Shown here: one piece after another, positions 46,875-57,119 of the stretch | Numbering within the stretch: position 1 is the first letter of the stretch | Layout: each line of letters opens with the position of its first letter | Origin: Saprospiraceae bacterium | Lineage (GTDB): Bacteria > Bacteroidota > Bacteroidia > Chitinophagales > Saprospiraceae | Length of the DNA: 64,000 nucleotides | Reading direction: 5' to 3' | Assembly (NCBI GenBank): GCA_020848695.1 | Contig: JADLHT010000044.1 | Location: 1 to 64,000, forward strand | Made by a program: the position numbers and the translations under genes | The notes under the pieces: generated by a model | What the model saw: the letters and a program-made list of their open reading frames with translations, nothing else | Databases searched by the model: none | Told to the model about the DNA's origin: nothing

Positions 46875-49310
46875 ATGCTAATAGAAAGAATAATTTTAAC
46901 ATTGTTTGTTGTCATTTCGTTAAATAGAATTGTCTGTAGTCAGACGGCATCACAAAAGTCAATATTAGAAGTTGCCCAACAATCAATGGCATCTAAGAAT
47001 TATTATGACGCGCTATTTAAGTATCAGGAATTGCTTGAATTTGATAATAACAATATCAACTATTTATATAATGCAGCTGAAGCCGCCAGACTGAATGGGG
47101 CATATGATAAAGCCAAGGAATATTACGAATCTGTAATGAAACATCAAGAAAATAATCAGTTTCCATTAGCGTCATTTTTTCTGGCAAGAGTAAAACAATT
47201 AATGGGAGAATATCAATCTTCTAAAATGTCATACTTAATGTATCGCACAGAACATGGAATTGAAGGGGATTATTATAGTGTTCTTGCTGATAAAGAAATT
47301 AAGGCGTGTGAATGGGCGATCAATCAGTTAAATAAATGTAACACAGAAACAAAGTTGAAAAGATTAGGTGAAGCGATTAATTCAGATTTCTCGGATTTTG
47401 CGGCAACTGGAACAGAGGAACATCTCAATTTTTCTTCCAATAGATTTGAAAATTTGCAAAGGACTGAGAAGCCAAAAAGATTTGTTAGTAAATTATTGAT
47501 GAGTAATAACGGATCTATTGGAGAGGCTTATCGGGGTCAGAATTCTGAGTTTAAAGGTAAGAATGTGTGTAATGCTACTTTTTTAAATACACATTCGTGG
47601 GTAATTTTTAATGTTTGTGAAGATCTCAATGATTATGATAAAAGATGTTTATTATACTCTGCCAAAATTGATACTGCAGGCAATTGGTATGATGTCAGTA
47701 AATTGCCAGATAACATTAATATAATTGAATACACTCAAACTCAACCATCTCTTAGCTTTGATTCACTGACCCAAAATATCACTTTGTACTTCTCCTCAGA
47801 TCGACCAGGTGGTAGAGGTGGATTGGATATTTGGTCAACTGTTTTAGATAATGCAGGAAATTTTTCCGAGCCTGTTAATTTAAAGAATATAAATACGGCA
47901 GAAGACGAAATTACACCATTTTTCAATGCTTCGACTTCAATACTGTACTTTAGTTCAAGAGGTCATTTAGGATTTGGGGGATTTGATATTTATTCATCTA
48001 AGAAAAGTTCAAGTAATGTATATTCAGTTCCTTCAAATTTAAATTGCCCTATAAATTCTAGTTTTGATGATGTGTACTATTTTCTGAGTGATAATAATAA
48101 AGGATTGTTTTCCTCAAATCGCAAAGAATCTAAAGTTATAGATAACGTTAACAATGCATGTTGTCTGGATATTTATCTGGTCGAATTACCAAAATGTGAT
48201 GTTAAATTAAAAGCACTTGTTTATGATCTTTTAACGAATCAAAACCTAAATGGTGCAACCCTTTCGCTATCTGAAATTGGAAACCCAAGCGCAACTCCGA
48301 TTATTATTAAACAAGAAAACAGTAATGAGTTTTCTATTCCTTTAGATTGTGACAAAGAGTATAAGGTAGAAGCTAGTAAGCCAGGATATACAACTGAGTC
48401 AACAAGCTTCCTAAGTGGACGGCCTGGAGAATTTAAAGAGATTACGAAAAAATTATACCTAAAACAGGAGAAAGTACGATTGAATGTTTTAACATTTGAC
48501 AAACAAACAGGACTGGATCTGACAGGATGCACTGTAAGGTTAATAGATCTGGATGATTCAACTTTCGCACCTATAGAATTGAATAATTTAAATTCGAATG
48601 TAACTGAGTTTCCGGAAATTAAAAATTGTCATCGTTATAAAATAATAGCCAGCAAAGACAAATATGGGATAGGGAGAGCAGAAATTAATATAGATTGTAA
48701 TGCAAAAGGATTGATAGAACAAAAAATTTATCTCGATAAATATCTATATAGTTTGCTTCCAGTGAAGTTATACTTTGATAACGATAAGCCTATTAGAAGT
48801 ACAAAATCGACCAGTACAAATCTGAGTTATATGCAAACATATAAAGCCTATTCGGCTAGAAAAAATATATTTGTTAAAAGATACTGTAGTTTAAAATCTA
48901 CAGTAAATAAACTGAGTTGTAAAGCAGAGATGGATTCCTTTTTTAGAGATGAAGTAGATGCCGGCAAAGATCAATTTGATAAGTTTATGAACGAATTGCT
49001 TGCCGACCTTGTTAAAGGTAAAAAATATAAAATATTTGTAAAAGGATACGCTAGTCCGTTAGCTGCCAATCAGTACAATTTCAATCTTGGGAAAAGAAGA
49101 ATTCACAGTATTACAAATGAATTTGAGAAATGGAACAAGGGTGTTCTGTTTAAGTATATTAAATCTGGTAAACTTATAATAACAGAATATTCATTTGGTG
49201 AAGAGACTTCTCCAGCTAATGTTCCTTGGGAGCCTAAGGATCCCGGTTCAATTTATACTATTGAAGCAAGTAAAGAAAGAAGAGTTGAAATTTTGGAAAT
49301 TAGGGAGTAA
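46875..49310 (+). CDS. TPR-PD40-OmpA-like T9SS accessory protein (module 2)
   Basis: The 811-residue protein has a signal peptide (IILTLFVVISLNRIVCSQ), TPR helices (YYDALFKYQELLEFDNNNIN, YLYNAAEAARLNGAYDKA), PD40 propeller repeats (YFSSDRPGGRGGLDIWST and YFSSRGHLGFGGFDIYSS), two Ig/CnaB-like segments starting near 445 and 535, and an OmpA-like end (LYFDND near 635; KGYASPLAANQYNFNLGKRR). As in module 1, GHTD is replaced by GYAS and the two halves of the OmpA-like domain are split by a helical insert of about 80-90 residues. The downstream adhesin gene starts 16 bp after its stop if ATG 49327 is used. Confidence 0.87.
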   Translation: MLIERIILTLFVVISLNRIVCSQTASQKSILEVAQQSMASKNYYDALFKYQELLEFDNNNINYLYNAAEAARLNGAYDKAKEYYESVMKHQENNQFPLASFFLARVKQLMGEYQSSKMSYLMYRTEHGIEGDYYSVLADKEIKACEWAINQLNKCNTETKLKRLGEAINSDFSDFAATGTEEHLNFSSNRFENLQRTEKPKRFVSKLLMSNNGSIGEAYRGQNSEFKGKNVCNATFLNTHSWVIFNVCEDLNDYDKRCLLYSAKIDTAGNWYDVSKLPDNINIIEYTQTQPSLSFDSLTQNITLYFSSDRPGGRGGLDIWSTVLDNAGNFSEPVNLKNINTAEDEITPFFNASTSILYFSSRGHLGFGGFDIYSSKKSSSNVYSVPSNLNCPINSSFDDVYYFLSDNNKGLFSSNRKESKVIDNVNNACCLDIYLVELPKCDVKLKALVYDLLTNQNLNGATLSLSEIGNPSATPIIIKQENSNEFSIPLDCDKEYKVEASKPGYTTESTSFLSGRPGEFKEITKKLYLKQEKVRLNVLTFDKQTGLDLTGCTVRLIDLDDSTFAPIELNNLNSNVTEFPEIKNCHRYKIIASKDKYGIGRAEINIDCNAKGLIEQKIYLDKYLYSLLPVKLYFDNDKPIRSTKSTSTNLSYMQTYKAYSARKNIFVKRYCSLKSTVNKLSCKAEMDSFFRDEVDAGKDQFDKFMNELLADLVKGKKYKIFVKGYASPLAANQYNFNLGKRRIHSITNEFEKWNKGVLFKYIKSGKLIITEYSFGEETSPANVPWEPKDPGSIYTIEASKERRVEILEIRE

Positions 49311-49326
49311 ATCACGGGTTGATTTT

Positions 49327-52300
49327 ATGAAAAGCAGAAAAGCAATGAATTACTTGATTGATAAATTTTTAAAGACATTAAGCCTTATATTATTAATCTG
49401 CACAATGAATGTTGATGTTAAGGCAACACACATTGTTGGAGGCGAACTTACTTACAAGTCATTGGGTGGAGGTAGGTTTGAACTGAGGTTGGTTATTCGA
49501 CGAGATTGTATTAATGGTGCTGATTCTGTTTATTTTGATAATCCTGCAGAGCTAGGAGTTTTTTATACTGATTATCAACCGGCATATCAAGTTGGAGACG
49601 ACGGACGATTTACTTTGCCATTTATAAAAGAAGATACTCTTAAAGAAGGAATTAATTCCTCTTGCTTTGTAAAAGGCAACGAGGTATGTGTTCATGAAGC
49701 AATCTATCAAGGAATTATAACGCTACCTTATACTGAAAAAGGTTATATAATAGCATATCAACGATGTTGCAGAAATACAATATTAAGTAATATTGTTAAT
49801 CCTCTTGAAACGGGTGCTACTTATTCGGTACGTATTACAGAATTTGAGATTCGAAACAATAATAGTAATCCACAATTTGCACCATTCCCGCCCATTTATA
49901 TTTGTTTGAATAAGTCATTTAAGTTTGATCACTCGGCAATCGATGCTAATGGGGACAGTTTAGTGTATTCATTCTGTCGTCCTAATATTGGAAGGACAAT
50001 AAGTGATCCTAAAGGTTTTCCCTCAAGGCCCCCTTATGATAGTGTTGTATTCAGCACAGGGTATTCATTAAATAGTCTGCTAAATCCTAATGGATCTGGA
50101 GTTCCTCTTCAAATTAATCCTAAAACTGGTGAAATAACGGGAATACCTAATACCTTGGGTACTTTTCTGGTAGGAGTTTGCGTAACTGAATATAAGAAAG
50201 GAGTTAAAGGATCTTATACAATTAGAGATTTTGAGCTAAACGTAGTTTCATGCGGTGTTGTGCCAACAGCTGATTTTGAACTGATTTCGAATATTTGTGA
50301 TGGTCTGACACAATCCTTTTCCAGTAAATCAGTCAATGCGAATACTTTAAAATGGTTTTTCGATTTTCCAAATAATCTGAATGCGAGCTCTAATTCTCAA
50401 AATCCAACATTTACATATTCAACACCGGGGATATATACTATTGTTCTGGTAGCGGAAAATGGTGGTTGTACCGATACCCTTAAAAAAACCATCAAAGTAA
50501 TAATGGATCCGGATTTGGATGCTGACTATAGCTTAAATACCCAATGCAATCCTGATCATCAGATTCTCGTCTCAAACCAATCTAAAGGATCAAACCTTAA
50601 AACATTTGAGTGGACACTAAGCAGTATCGGTCAAACTGATCAAATATCAACAGATAAAGATCCACTTTTTAAAGTAGATACTGGGGGAATTTATACAGTT
50701 AAATTAGTGATAACGGATGATAATGGTTGCCAGGACACTTTGGTAAAATCAATAGAAGTCAATGAAATAAAAGTATCATTGATTGGTGATAAATCCATAT
50801 GTAAGGGGGATTCAGTTAGATTGGTAGATAATACGAATGGTAATTATGAGTTTAAATGGTCTCCAATAAACGGACTTAATTTATCTAATCCCAAAAATCC
50901 ATTAGCTTCTCCTGATACTACAACTACTTATACTGTAGTTATAAGTGACACAGTAAGTGGTTGTACTTTAGAAAAGCAAATAACATTGAGTATTCTTAAT
51001 CAGATTGATTTAGATCTCTCTGGAGATTCTGTAACATGTGATGGAAAAATTAATTTATTTGCTCGATCAGACTCAGTTAATATTTTTGATTGGTCTTTTG
51101 ATTCAGATTTTGATTCAATTGTATTTAGAGGAAATTCATTTGATACAATTATTAAAGCTGATAGAACGATTTATGTTCGAGCTGGTTCAGGAGAATGTAG
51201 ATTGGTTAGAGAAGTTAAACTGATTAATAATTCATTAAATTTAGATTATAATTCAATAATTTCAGCCTGTTTGGGTGACTCTGTTGATATTGATTTAAAA
51301 AATTTAAATTCTGGAGACACTGTCGATATTCAATGGTATCCAGATTCATTGTTCCTGAGTGGATCGAATACATTTAATCCAAAATTAATTTCTCTAAAAT
51401 CCGGAGAATTTATAATATACTTTACAGTAAAAAATCAAAAATTATGTCAACTAGAAGATACAATCCGAATTCAGATTGCGGATACAATTACTCCGGATAT
51501 TCAGGTTGTTGAAGAATGTGGAAGTCTTAAAGTGCTTGTTTCAACCAATTACAAAGGTAGAATCAGATGGGATTTTGGTGATGGAATAGGTTCTTCAGTA
51601 AATGTGAAAGATGAATATACTTATACGAAATCAGGGAAATATATCATTACACTTAATGCGGACACAGTATGTAGTAGATCTGCAAGATTTGAAGTTAATA
51701 TAGTACAGTTGAATCAAACGCTTAAGGATTCTGTTACCATCTGTCCTGAAGATGCTTTAATAATTAACATTGGTGCTGATTCTAAATATAAATATCAATG
51801 GTTTCCTGATTCATCATTTATTGATCCTACATTACCCAATCCTGAACTAAAATTTAAAACTAGCGGTTGGTACAAGTTTACTTTTTTTGACCAACAAAAT
51901 CCCAACTGCTCGTTTACGGATAGCGTATATGTAAATATACCTACAGGATTTGTATTAAAAATTGATACAATTCCTACTCAGGTAATTTGTGATCGGGACA
52001 CTCTTCAATTTACCGTAACTTCCAATGTTGATAGTATTATCTGGTATGATGATTCAGGATTGATATTGGGAAAGGGAAAATCAGTTATTGTAATAGTTGA
52101 CAAAGATGTAAAAATTACGGTAAAAGCATTCTACTTTGGTTGTGAACTTACAGATTCTGTTTTATTAAAATTTGTAAAAAATCCAAACTTTCAAATTGAA
52201 GGTTTGAGTAATGTATGTGTCAACGACACAATCCAATTAAGTGTCAAGCCTGATATTTCCGGCTTAATATATGATTGGACACCAAAGGAGGCAATAATTG

Positions 52301-52947
52301 GTGCATCAGATGGATCAACAATATTAGTTAATCCAAGTCAGACAACTACATATACTGTAACTATTAGAGATACAATTAATGGCTGTATCTGGCAATCGAA
52401 TTCTCATGTTGTAAATGTTTCTGATATTCAAAACAAGATTTTTGCTAATGCTGAGCCTCCACTTATTATTATAGGAGCAAAATCACAACTCATAACCATT
52501 GAAAATACTAAGTATTCGTATGTATGGGAGCCTAATGATTCTTCCTTAAATTCGACTACTATTTTTAATCCTATAGCAATGCCTAATAAAACCACAACTT
52601 ATACAGTTACTGTCACTGATGAAAATGGATGTACAGCTACTGCTTCTGTTAGAGTCATTGTTAATTCTTGTGAAGAGTCTGTATTTCTGCCAACTGCATT
52701 TTCTCCAAATGGTGATGGTAAGAATGATACCTTCCGAATCAGATTTATTGATTTAAAATCTATCGAATTAATTGTTTATAATCGATGGGGTCAAGAATTA
52801 TTTAAATCAATTGATATTAATAGTGGTTGGGATGGAACGTTCAATGGCAGTAAGCTAAGTCCGGATGTGTTTGGTTGGCATTTGCGGTTTACATGTCCGG
52901 ATCAGAAATCTTATTCAAGGAAAGGAAACGTAACGTTGTTAAAATAA
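49327..52947 (+). CDS. Large T9SS type B substrate with PKD-like domains (module 2)
   Basis: From ATG 49327 the protein has 1206 residues. It carries a signal peptide (FLKTLSLILLICTM), then KATHIVGGELTYKSLGGG, YQRCCRN and DANGDSLVYSFCRP, close to the module 1 protein in layout. PKD-like modules are visible (WFFDFPNNLNASSNSQNPTF, then WDFGDGIGSSVNVKDEY). The C-terminus is a full type B sorting domain (VFLPTAFSPNGDGKNDTF, YNRWGQELF, WDGTFNG, SRKGNVTLLK). An in-frame TTG/ATG-type start at 49195 lies deep inside the upstream gene and gives a poor signal peptide, so it is rejected. The role is inferred to be a surface adhesin exported by the T9SS. Confidence 0.92.
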   Translation: MKSRKAMNYLIDKFLKTLSLILLICTMNVDVKATHIVGGELTYKSLGGGRFELRLVIRRDCINGADSVYFDNPAELGVFYTDYQPAYQVGDDGRFTLPFIKEDTLKEGINSSCFVKGNEVCVHEAIYQGIITLPYTEKGYIIAYQRCCRNTILSNIVNPLETGATYSVRITEFEIRNNNSNPQFAPFPPIYICLNKSFKFDHSAIDANGDSLVYSFCRPNIGRTISDPKGFPSRPPYDSVVFSTGYSLNSLLNPNGSGVPLQINPKTGEITGIPNTLGTFLVGVCVTEYKKGVKGSYTIRDFELNVVSCGVVPTADFELISNICDGLTQSFSSKSVNANTLKWFFDFPNNLNASSNSQNPTFTYSTPGIYTIVLVAENGGCTDTLKKTIKVIMDPDLDADYSLNTQCNPDHQILVSNQSKGSNLKTFEWTLSSIGQTDQISTDKDPLFKVDTGGIYTVKLVITDDNGCQDTLVKSIEVNEIKVSLIGDKSICKGDSVRLVDNTNGNYEFKWSPINGLNLSNPKNPLASPDTTTTYTVVISDTVSGCTLEKQITLSILNQIDLDLSGDSVTCDGKINLFARSDSVNIFDWSFDSDFDSIVFRGNSFDTIIKADRTIYVRAGSGECRLVREVKLINNSLNLDYNSIISACLGDSVDIDLKNLNSGDTVDIQWYPDSLFLSGSNTFNPKLISLKSGEFIIYFTVKNQKLCQLEDTIRIQIADTITPDIQVVEECGSLKVLVSTNYKGRIRWDFGDGIGSSVNVKDEYTYTKSGKYIITLNADTVCSRSARFEVNIVQLNQTLKDSVTICPEDALIINIGADSKYKYQWFPDSSFIDPTLPNPELKFKTSGWYKFTFFDQQNPNCSFTDSVYVNIPTGFVLKIDTIPTQVICDRDTLQFTVTSNVDSIIWYDDSGLILGKGKSVIVIVDKDVKITVKAFYFGCELTDSVLLKFVKNPNFQIEGLSNVCVNDTIQLSVKPDISGLIYDWTPKEAIIGASDGSTILVNPSQTTTYTVTIRDTINGCIWQSNSHVVNVSDIQNKIFANAEPPLIIIGAKSQLITIENTKYSYVWEPNDSSLNSTTIFNPIAMPNKTTTYTVTVTDENGCTATASVRVIVNSCEESVFLPTAFSPNGDGKNDTFRIRFIDLKSIELIVYNRWGQELFKSIDINSGWDGTFNGSKLSPDVFGWHLRFTCPDQKSYSRKGNVTLLK

Positions 52948-53092
52948 TTCATAGAATTAGTTCTGATTCGGAATCCGTTACTATTGTTTCTTTTATTTAA
53001 TTTCAAGTGCTCATTTTTAAGCTATAATTTGAAACTAAGTGTAAACTATACCGTTAGAATATAAAACTATAAGAATTATTAATGAAATTAAT

Positions 53093-54874
53093 ATGAGTAC
53101 CAGTGAGCCTAAAGTTATAAAAGGAGGAGAATTTATTGTTGCTGATACTCCTTTTGTTGACATTTTTATTCCGGAAGAAATGACAGAAGAGCAAATTATG
53201 ATCAAGTCTTCTGTAAAAGGTTTTGTAGATTCTGAAATAAAAAATTATGGATCTAAAATTGAATATCAGACAAAATTAATGGATGAAGCCGCCGAATTGG
53301 GATTACTGGGCTCACATATTGTAGAAAAATATGGAGGGAATCCTCTTGATTATTATTCTAATACCATTATTCTAGAAGAAATGGGAAAAGGTGATGCATC
53401 TTTTAATACCACGTTTGCTGCACACACAGGAATTGGAATGTTGCCTATTTATTATTTTGGATCTGAGAGTATAAAGCTAAAATATTTACCTAAGCTTTGT
53501 AAAGGAACTTATAAAGCTGCGTATTGTTTAACTGAACCCGGAAGTGGATCAGATGCATTGAGTGCAAAAACGACTGCAATATTAAACCAAGAAAAGACAC
53601 ATTATATTATTAATGGACAGAAAATGTGGATTACTAATGCTGGATTCGCTGACTTGTTAATAGTTTTTGCTCAGGTTAATAATTCCGAATTTACAGGGTT
53701 TCTTGTCGAAAGAAATACTTCTGGAATTAGTATGGGAGAAGAAGAAAATAAATTAGGAATTAAAGGTTCTTCAACAAGACAGGTTTTTTTTGAAAATGTT
53801 GCTGTTCCTATAGAAAATGTTCTGGGAGAAATTGGAAAAGGACATTTAATTGCTTTTAACGTTCTAAATATTGGTAGATTTAAATTAGGTGCTTTAACGA
53901 TGGGTGGTTGTAAAGCTTGTATTGATATTGCCGTCAAGTACGCAAATGATAGGATTCAATTTTCTCAAAATATTTCAAGTTTTGGCGCCATTCAATATAA
54001 AATTGCAGAATCATTAATTAGAACTTTTGCATCAGAATCAGCAGTATATAGGATTGCAGATCTTTTAGAAGACAAATACAGAGAAGAGATTGCCAAGTCT
54101 AATTCTGAAAGTATTGCTTTACTTAAATCAGCTGAAGAATATTCCATAGAATGCGCAATAATTAAAGTTTACAGTTCTGAAACTTTAAGTTATGTTGTTG
54201 ATGAGTTGTTGCAAATTCATGGTGGTTATGGATATAGCGAAGAGTATTTACCGGCACGATTATATAGAGATTCAAGAATAAATAGAATTTACGAAGGTAC
54301 AAACGAGATCAACAGAATGCTGATGATCAATATGCTTATTAAAAGAGCAATGAAAGGCACTCTTGATCTTGTTGGTCCAGCCTGGGAAGTACAAAAGGAG
54401 CTAACAGTTATGGCGGATAATTCTATACCTGACAATGCTTTTGGATTAGAGCAGAGAACGATCAAAGATTTTAAGAAAATTGGGCTCATGGTCGCAGGTG
54501 CTGCTGTGAAGTATCAAATCGATGGTAAACATGATCTCAAAGAGCAGCAAGAAATTCTTATGAATATTGCAGATATATTAATCGATATTTTTATTTGTGA
54601 ATCAGTTTTATTGCGTATTCAGAAGCTTTCAATTAAACTTAATGAGCAGGAAATAAAAGATTATTCTTCCATTTTGAAAGTAATAATCTATGATGCACAA
54701 TTTAGAATCAGCAAAGCGGCTCAGGATGCTCTTAATTCTTTTGCTGAAGGTGATGAACTCAAAATTATGTTGATGGGAATTAAAAGATTTACACGTTTTC
54801 CTTCTGTAAATATAAAGTCTTTGAGAAGGCAAATTGCAAAAAGAACAATAGATGCAAATGAATATGTATACTAG
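53093..54874 (+). CDS. Acyl-CoA dehydrogenase with C-terminal extension
   Basis: The 593-residue flavoprotein should oxidise acyl-CoA to enoyl-CoA in fatty-acid breakdown. It has the FAD-contact motif YCLTEPGSGSDA near 142-153, WITNAGFADLLIVFAQ, the RxQF helix DRIQFSQNISSFGAIQYKIAE, and the LQIHGGYGYSEEYLPARLYRDSRI signature. Glu401 in IYEGTNEINRM aligns with the catalytic base of medium-chain enzymes. About 180 extra residues at the C-terminus are typical of the VLCAD/ACAD9-like long form. The chain-length preference cannot be read. It stands alone between the T9SS module and lptF/G. Confidence 0.93.
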   Translation: MSTSEPKVIKGGEFIVADTPFVDIFIPEEMTEEQIMIKSSVKGFVDSEIKNYGSKIEYQTKLMDEAAELGLLGSHIVEKYGGNPLDYYSNTIILEEMGKGDASFNTTFAAHTGIGMLPIYYFGSESIKLKYLPKLCKGTYKAAYCLTEPGSGSDALSAKTTAILNQEKTHYIINGQKMWITNAGFADLLIVFAQVNNSEFTGFLVERNTSGISMGEEENKLGIKGSSTRQVFFENVAVPIENVLGEIGKGHLIAFNVLNIGRFKLGALTMGGCKACIDIAVKYANDRIQFSQNISSFGAIQYKIAESLIRTFASESAVYRIADLLEDKYREEIAKSNSESIALLKSAEEYSIECAIIKVYSSETLSYVVDELLQIHGGYGYSEEYLPARLYRDSRINRIYEGTNEINRMLMINMLIKRAMKGTLDLVGPAWEVQKELTVMADNSIPDNAFGLEQRTIKDFKKIGLMVAGAAVKYQIDGKHDLKEQQEILMNIADILIDIFICESVLLRIQKLSIKLNEQEIKDYSSILKVIIYDAQFRISKAAQDALNSFAEGDELKIMLMGIKRFTRFPSVNIKSLRRQIAKRTIDANEYVY

Positions 54875-54988
54875 TATAAAATTTTTTAAATACTTCAGAG
54901 CAATTCAGAAGAATTATTTTAATAAGTATTTTAATCAATTGAATAATTCTTATTATACTAGATAGGTAGTTATAGATATCTTTATTTT

Positions 54989-56434
54989 ATGAAAAAGTTA
55001 GACTTGATGTTGATTAAAGGCTTTGCAGGGCCATTCATCATTTCTTTTTCAATTGCTTTATTTGTTTTGGTCATGCAAACCTTGTGGCTTTATATTGATG
55101 ATATCATAGGTAAAGGAGCAGGCTTTTTTGTAATTCTAGAATTTCTACTTTATCTTTCCATTTCATTGATCCCAATGGCTTTGCCAATAGGGGTCTTACT
55201 TGCAGGGGTCTTTCTTTTCGGAAATCTTGGTGAGAATTATGAGCTGTCAAGTATTAAATCAGCAGGAATATCCTTGTTTAGGGTTATGGTTCCGATAATT
55301 TTGCTTAGCTCTTTAATAGGATTTTCAAGTTGGTTTTTTTCAGATTATATTATTCCAAAATCCAATTTAAAATTTCTAAGTAGATTACATGATCTGAAAA
55401 AGCAAAAACCAACATTAAGCTTTACAGAAGGAGTTTACAATGAGGATTTTTATGGTTATGTAATTCGAATTGAGAAAAAGTCACCTGATGGAATGCATAT
55501 TGAAAAAGTTCAGATCAGTGATCATAGTAATCCGAATTCTCAAAATAATATATTTGCAAAGAAAGGTATTATGTATGTCACAGAATCTGGAAAATATCTT
55601 GTTATGCAATTGGAAAATGGTGAAATGATCCAAATCCCTGATAAGAATTCTATTTCAAGTTCCAAATTTCCTTTTATCATCAGCAAGTTTGATACACTGA
55701 CTAAAATTTTTAGTTTAAAAGAATTTGATTTGGAAAGATCTGATGAAGATATTTTTAAAGATAATCAAAGAATGAAGAATTCTGTTCAACTTCGCAAGGA
55801 TATTGATAGTTTAAGAAAGGAGACAAAAAATTTAGTTAGACCGGTAATAAGAAAAATTTATCCAAAAATAGAACAACTCATATCTAATGTTATAAGGCCT
55901 TCATATGTAAATTCAGAATCGATGGATACCGCTTTAATCAGAAGAGATTCTACAATTGCATCAGATTTGTTATATCACTATTATTTTCCATCAAAAAGTG
56001 AAAAAGTAGAAAAGGGTCAAAAGGCACTAAGTGTTCTTGATCGCGACATACAGTCCAATTCAAATTATAAAGAAGCTTTACGTGGAATTGACGTACGTCG
56101 AAGTAAATATACATATGAGTTGATGATTAAATATTCTTTTGCACTCATATGTTTTATTTTTACTTTTGTTGGAGCACCACTGGGAGCAATTGTTAGAAAA
56201 GGTGGTTATGGATATCCATTATTGTTATGCATACTTGTTTTTGTGTCCTACATACTGCTGAACACTTTTTTCAAACGTTTTAGTGAAAGTTTAAGTATTG
56301 ATACTTATTTAGGAATCTCTTTGCCGTGCATAATTATTGCGATTCCCGGGATTTTCTTAACTTGGAAAGCTTTACGAGATCGAAATTTTTTGGAAGATAT
56401 TAAATTGTTTATTTCAAAGCAAGGAAAGAAATAG
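54989..56434 (+). CDS. LptF/LptG-family lipopolysaccharide export permease
   Basis: The 481-residue protein has the YjgP/YjgQ layout: three membrane segments at the N-terminus (with KKLDLMLIKGFAGPFIISFSIA and LIPMALPIGVLLAGVFLFGNLGENYE), a large periplasmic domain (about 120-375), and three C-terminal segments (FALICFIFTFVGAPLGAIVRKGG, then two more). LptF and LptG with LptB extract LPS from the inner membrane. Bacteroidota often carry two genes of this family, so F or G is not assigned. It converges on the thioredoxin-like gene with 16 bp between stops. Confidence 0.92.
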   Translation: MKKLDLMLIKGFAGPFIISFSIALFVLVMQTLWLYIDDIIGKGAGFFVILEFLLYLSISLIPMALPIGVLLAGVFLFGNLGENYELSSIKSAGISLFRVMVPIILLSSLIGFSSWFFSDYIIPKSNLKFLSRLHDLKKQKPTLSFTEGVYNEDFYGYVIRIEKKSPDGMHIEKVQISDHSNPNSQNNIFAKKGIMYVTESGKYLVMQLENGEMIQIPDKNSISSSKFPFIISKFDTLTKIFSLKEFDLERSDEDIFKDNQRMKNSVQLRKDIDSLRKETKNLVRPVIRKIYPKIEQLISNVIRPSYVNSESMDTALIRRDSTIASDLLYHYYFPSKSEKVEKGQKALSVLDRDIQSNSNYKEALRGIDVRRSKYTYELMIKYSFALICFIFTFVGAPLGAIVRKGGYGYPLLLCILVFVSYILLNTFFKRFSESLSIDTYLGISLPCIIIAIPGIFLTWKALRDRNFLEDIKLFISKQGKK

Positions 56435-56450
56435 ATAAAATTAATTCAAA

Positions 56451-57017
56451 CTAGTATTTATGCTTGGCTAAGTAATATTCTTTATACGATTCAAATCTCA
56501 TTGTCTTTTGATAATTTCCCGCATAATAACTTGAGATAATAATAATATCATTTGGAGATCTTAAGCCGGTAAAAGTTTGAATTACATTTAAATTTTCATC
56601 CATGTAAACCAATGTTGGATATGCAATTTCTGTTGACATATTTGCCTTCATTAAGTAAAGAGCAAACTCATTAATACCATTATTCCCTTGTCTTTTAAAT
56701 TGATATATCTTATCTTTAAAAACAATTTCATTGCTTGATTGAGCATTAAATTTAACTGCATAATAGCTGTTATTCAAGGCAGAAATCGCATCAGAGTTTT
56801 TGAAGGTTGTAGCATCCATTCTCTTGCACCAACCACACCAATCTGCATAAATGTTAACAAAGACCTTTCTCTTTTCTTTTTTTTGAGCCAATTCCATTTG
56901 TTCCCAAGACATCCATTTAACTGTGGGGCATTGTCCATACAACAATGTTCCCATGAGAAAAAAATATGAGAAGGTGAGAATACTTATTAAACTAATTCTG
57001 AATCCTAACTTATTCAT
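56451..57017 (-). CDS. Exported thioredoxin-fold protein
   Basis: The 188-residue protein has a signal peptide ending near YGQC (residues 1-30) and a thioredoxin fold with the redox motif Cys61-Gly-Trp-Cys64 in NIYADWCGWCKRMDATTF. After this come FVAVKFNAQ-like strands and the cis-Pro segment AYPTLVYMDENLNVIQTFTGLRSP. It resembles DUF255/thioredoxin_7 proteins that reduce or form disulphides in the periplasm. Cys30 directly after the signal could be a lipid anchor, but YGQC is a poor lipobox. Its clients are unknown. Confidence 0.87.
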   Translation of the reverse strand: MNKLGFRISLISILTFSYFFLMGTLLYGQCPTVKWMSWEQMELAQKKEKRKVFVNIYADWCGWCKRMDATTFKNSDAISALNNSYYAVKFNAQSSNEIVFKDKIYQFKRQGNNGINEFALYLMKANMSTEIAYPTLVYMDENLNVIQTFTGLRSPNDIIIISSYYAGNYQKTMRFESYKEYYLAKHKY

Positions 57018-57119
57018 GCTAATAAAGCAATATTAAATTTATGCAAAGTAATGACAATATTCAGATATTTATTCTGTATTGTAGATTTTGCAACTAGATT
57101 TAAAAGAAATTTAACGATT

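Noticed and set aside
49195..49326. Extended start of the second type B substrate
   Set aside because: It lies within the coding end of the OmpA-like gene and would bury the signal peptide behind 44 residues.
54909..54951. Inverted repeat AAGAATTATT...AATAATTCTT after the acyl-CoA dehydrogenase
   Set aside because: The 23-nt loop and pure A/T arms make it weak in such AT-rich DNA; no T-run follows.
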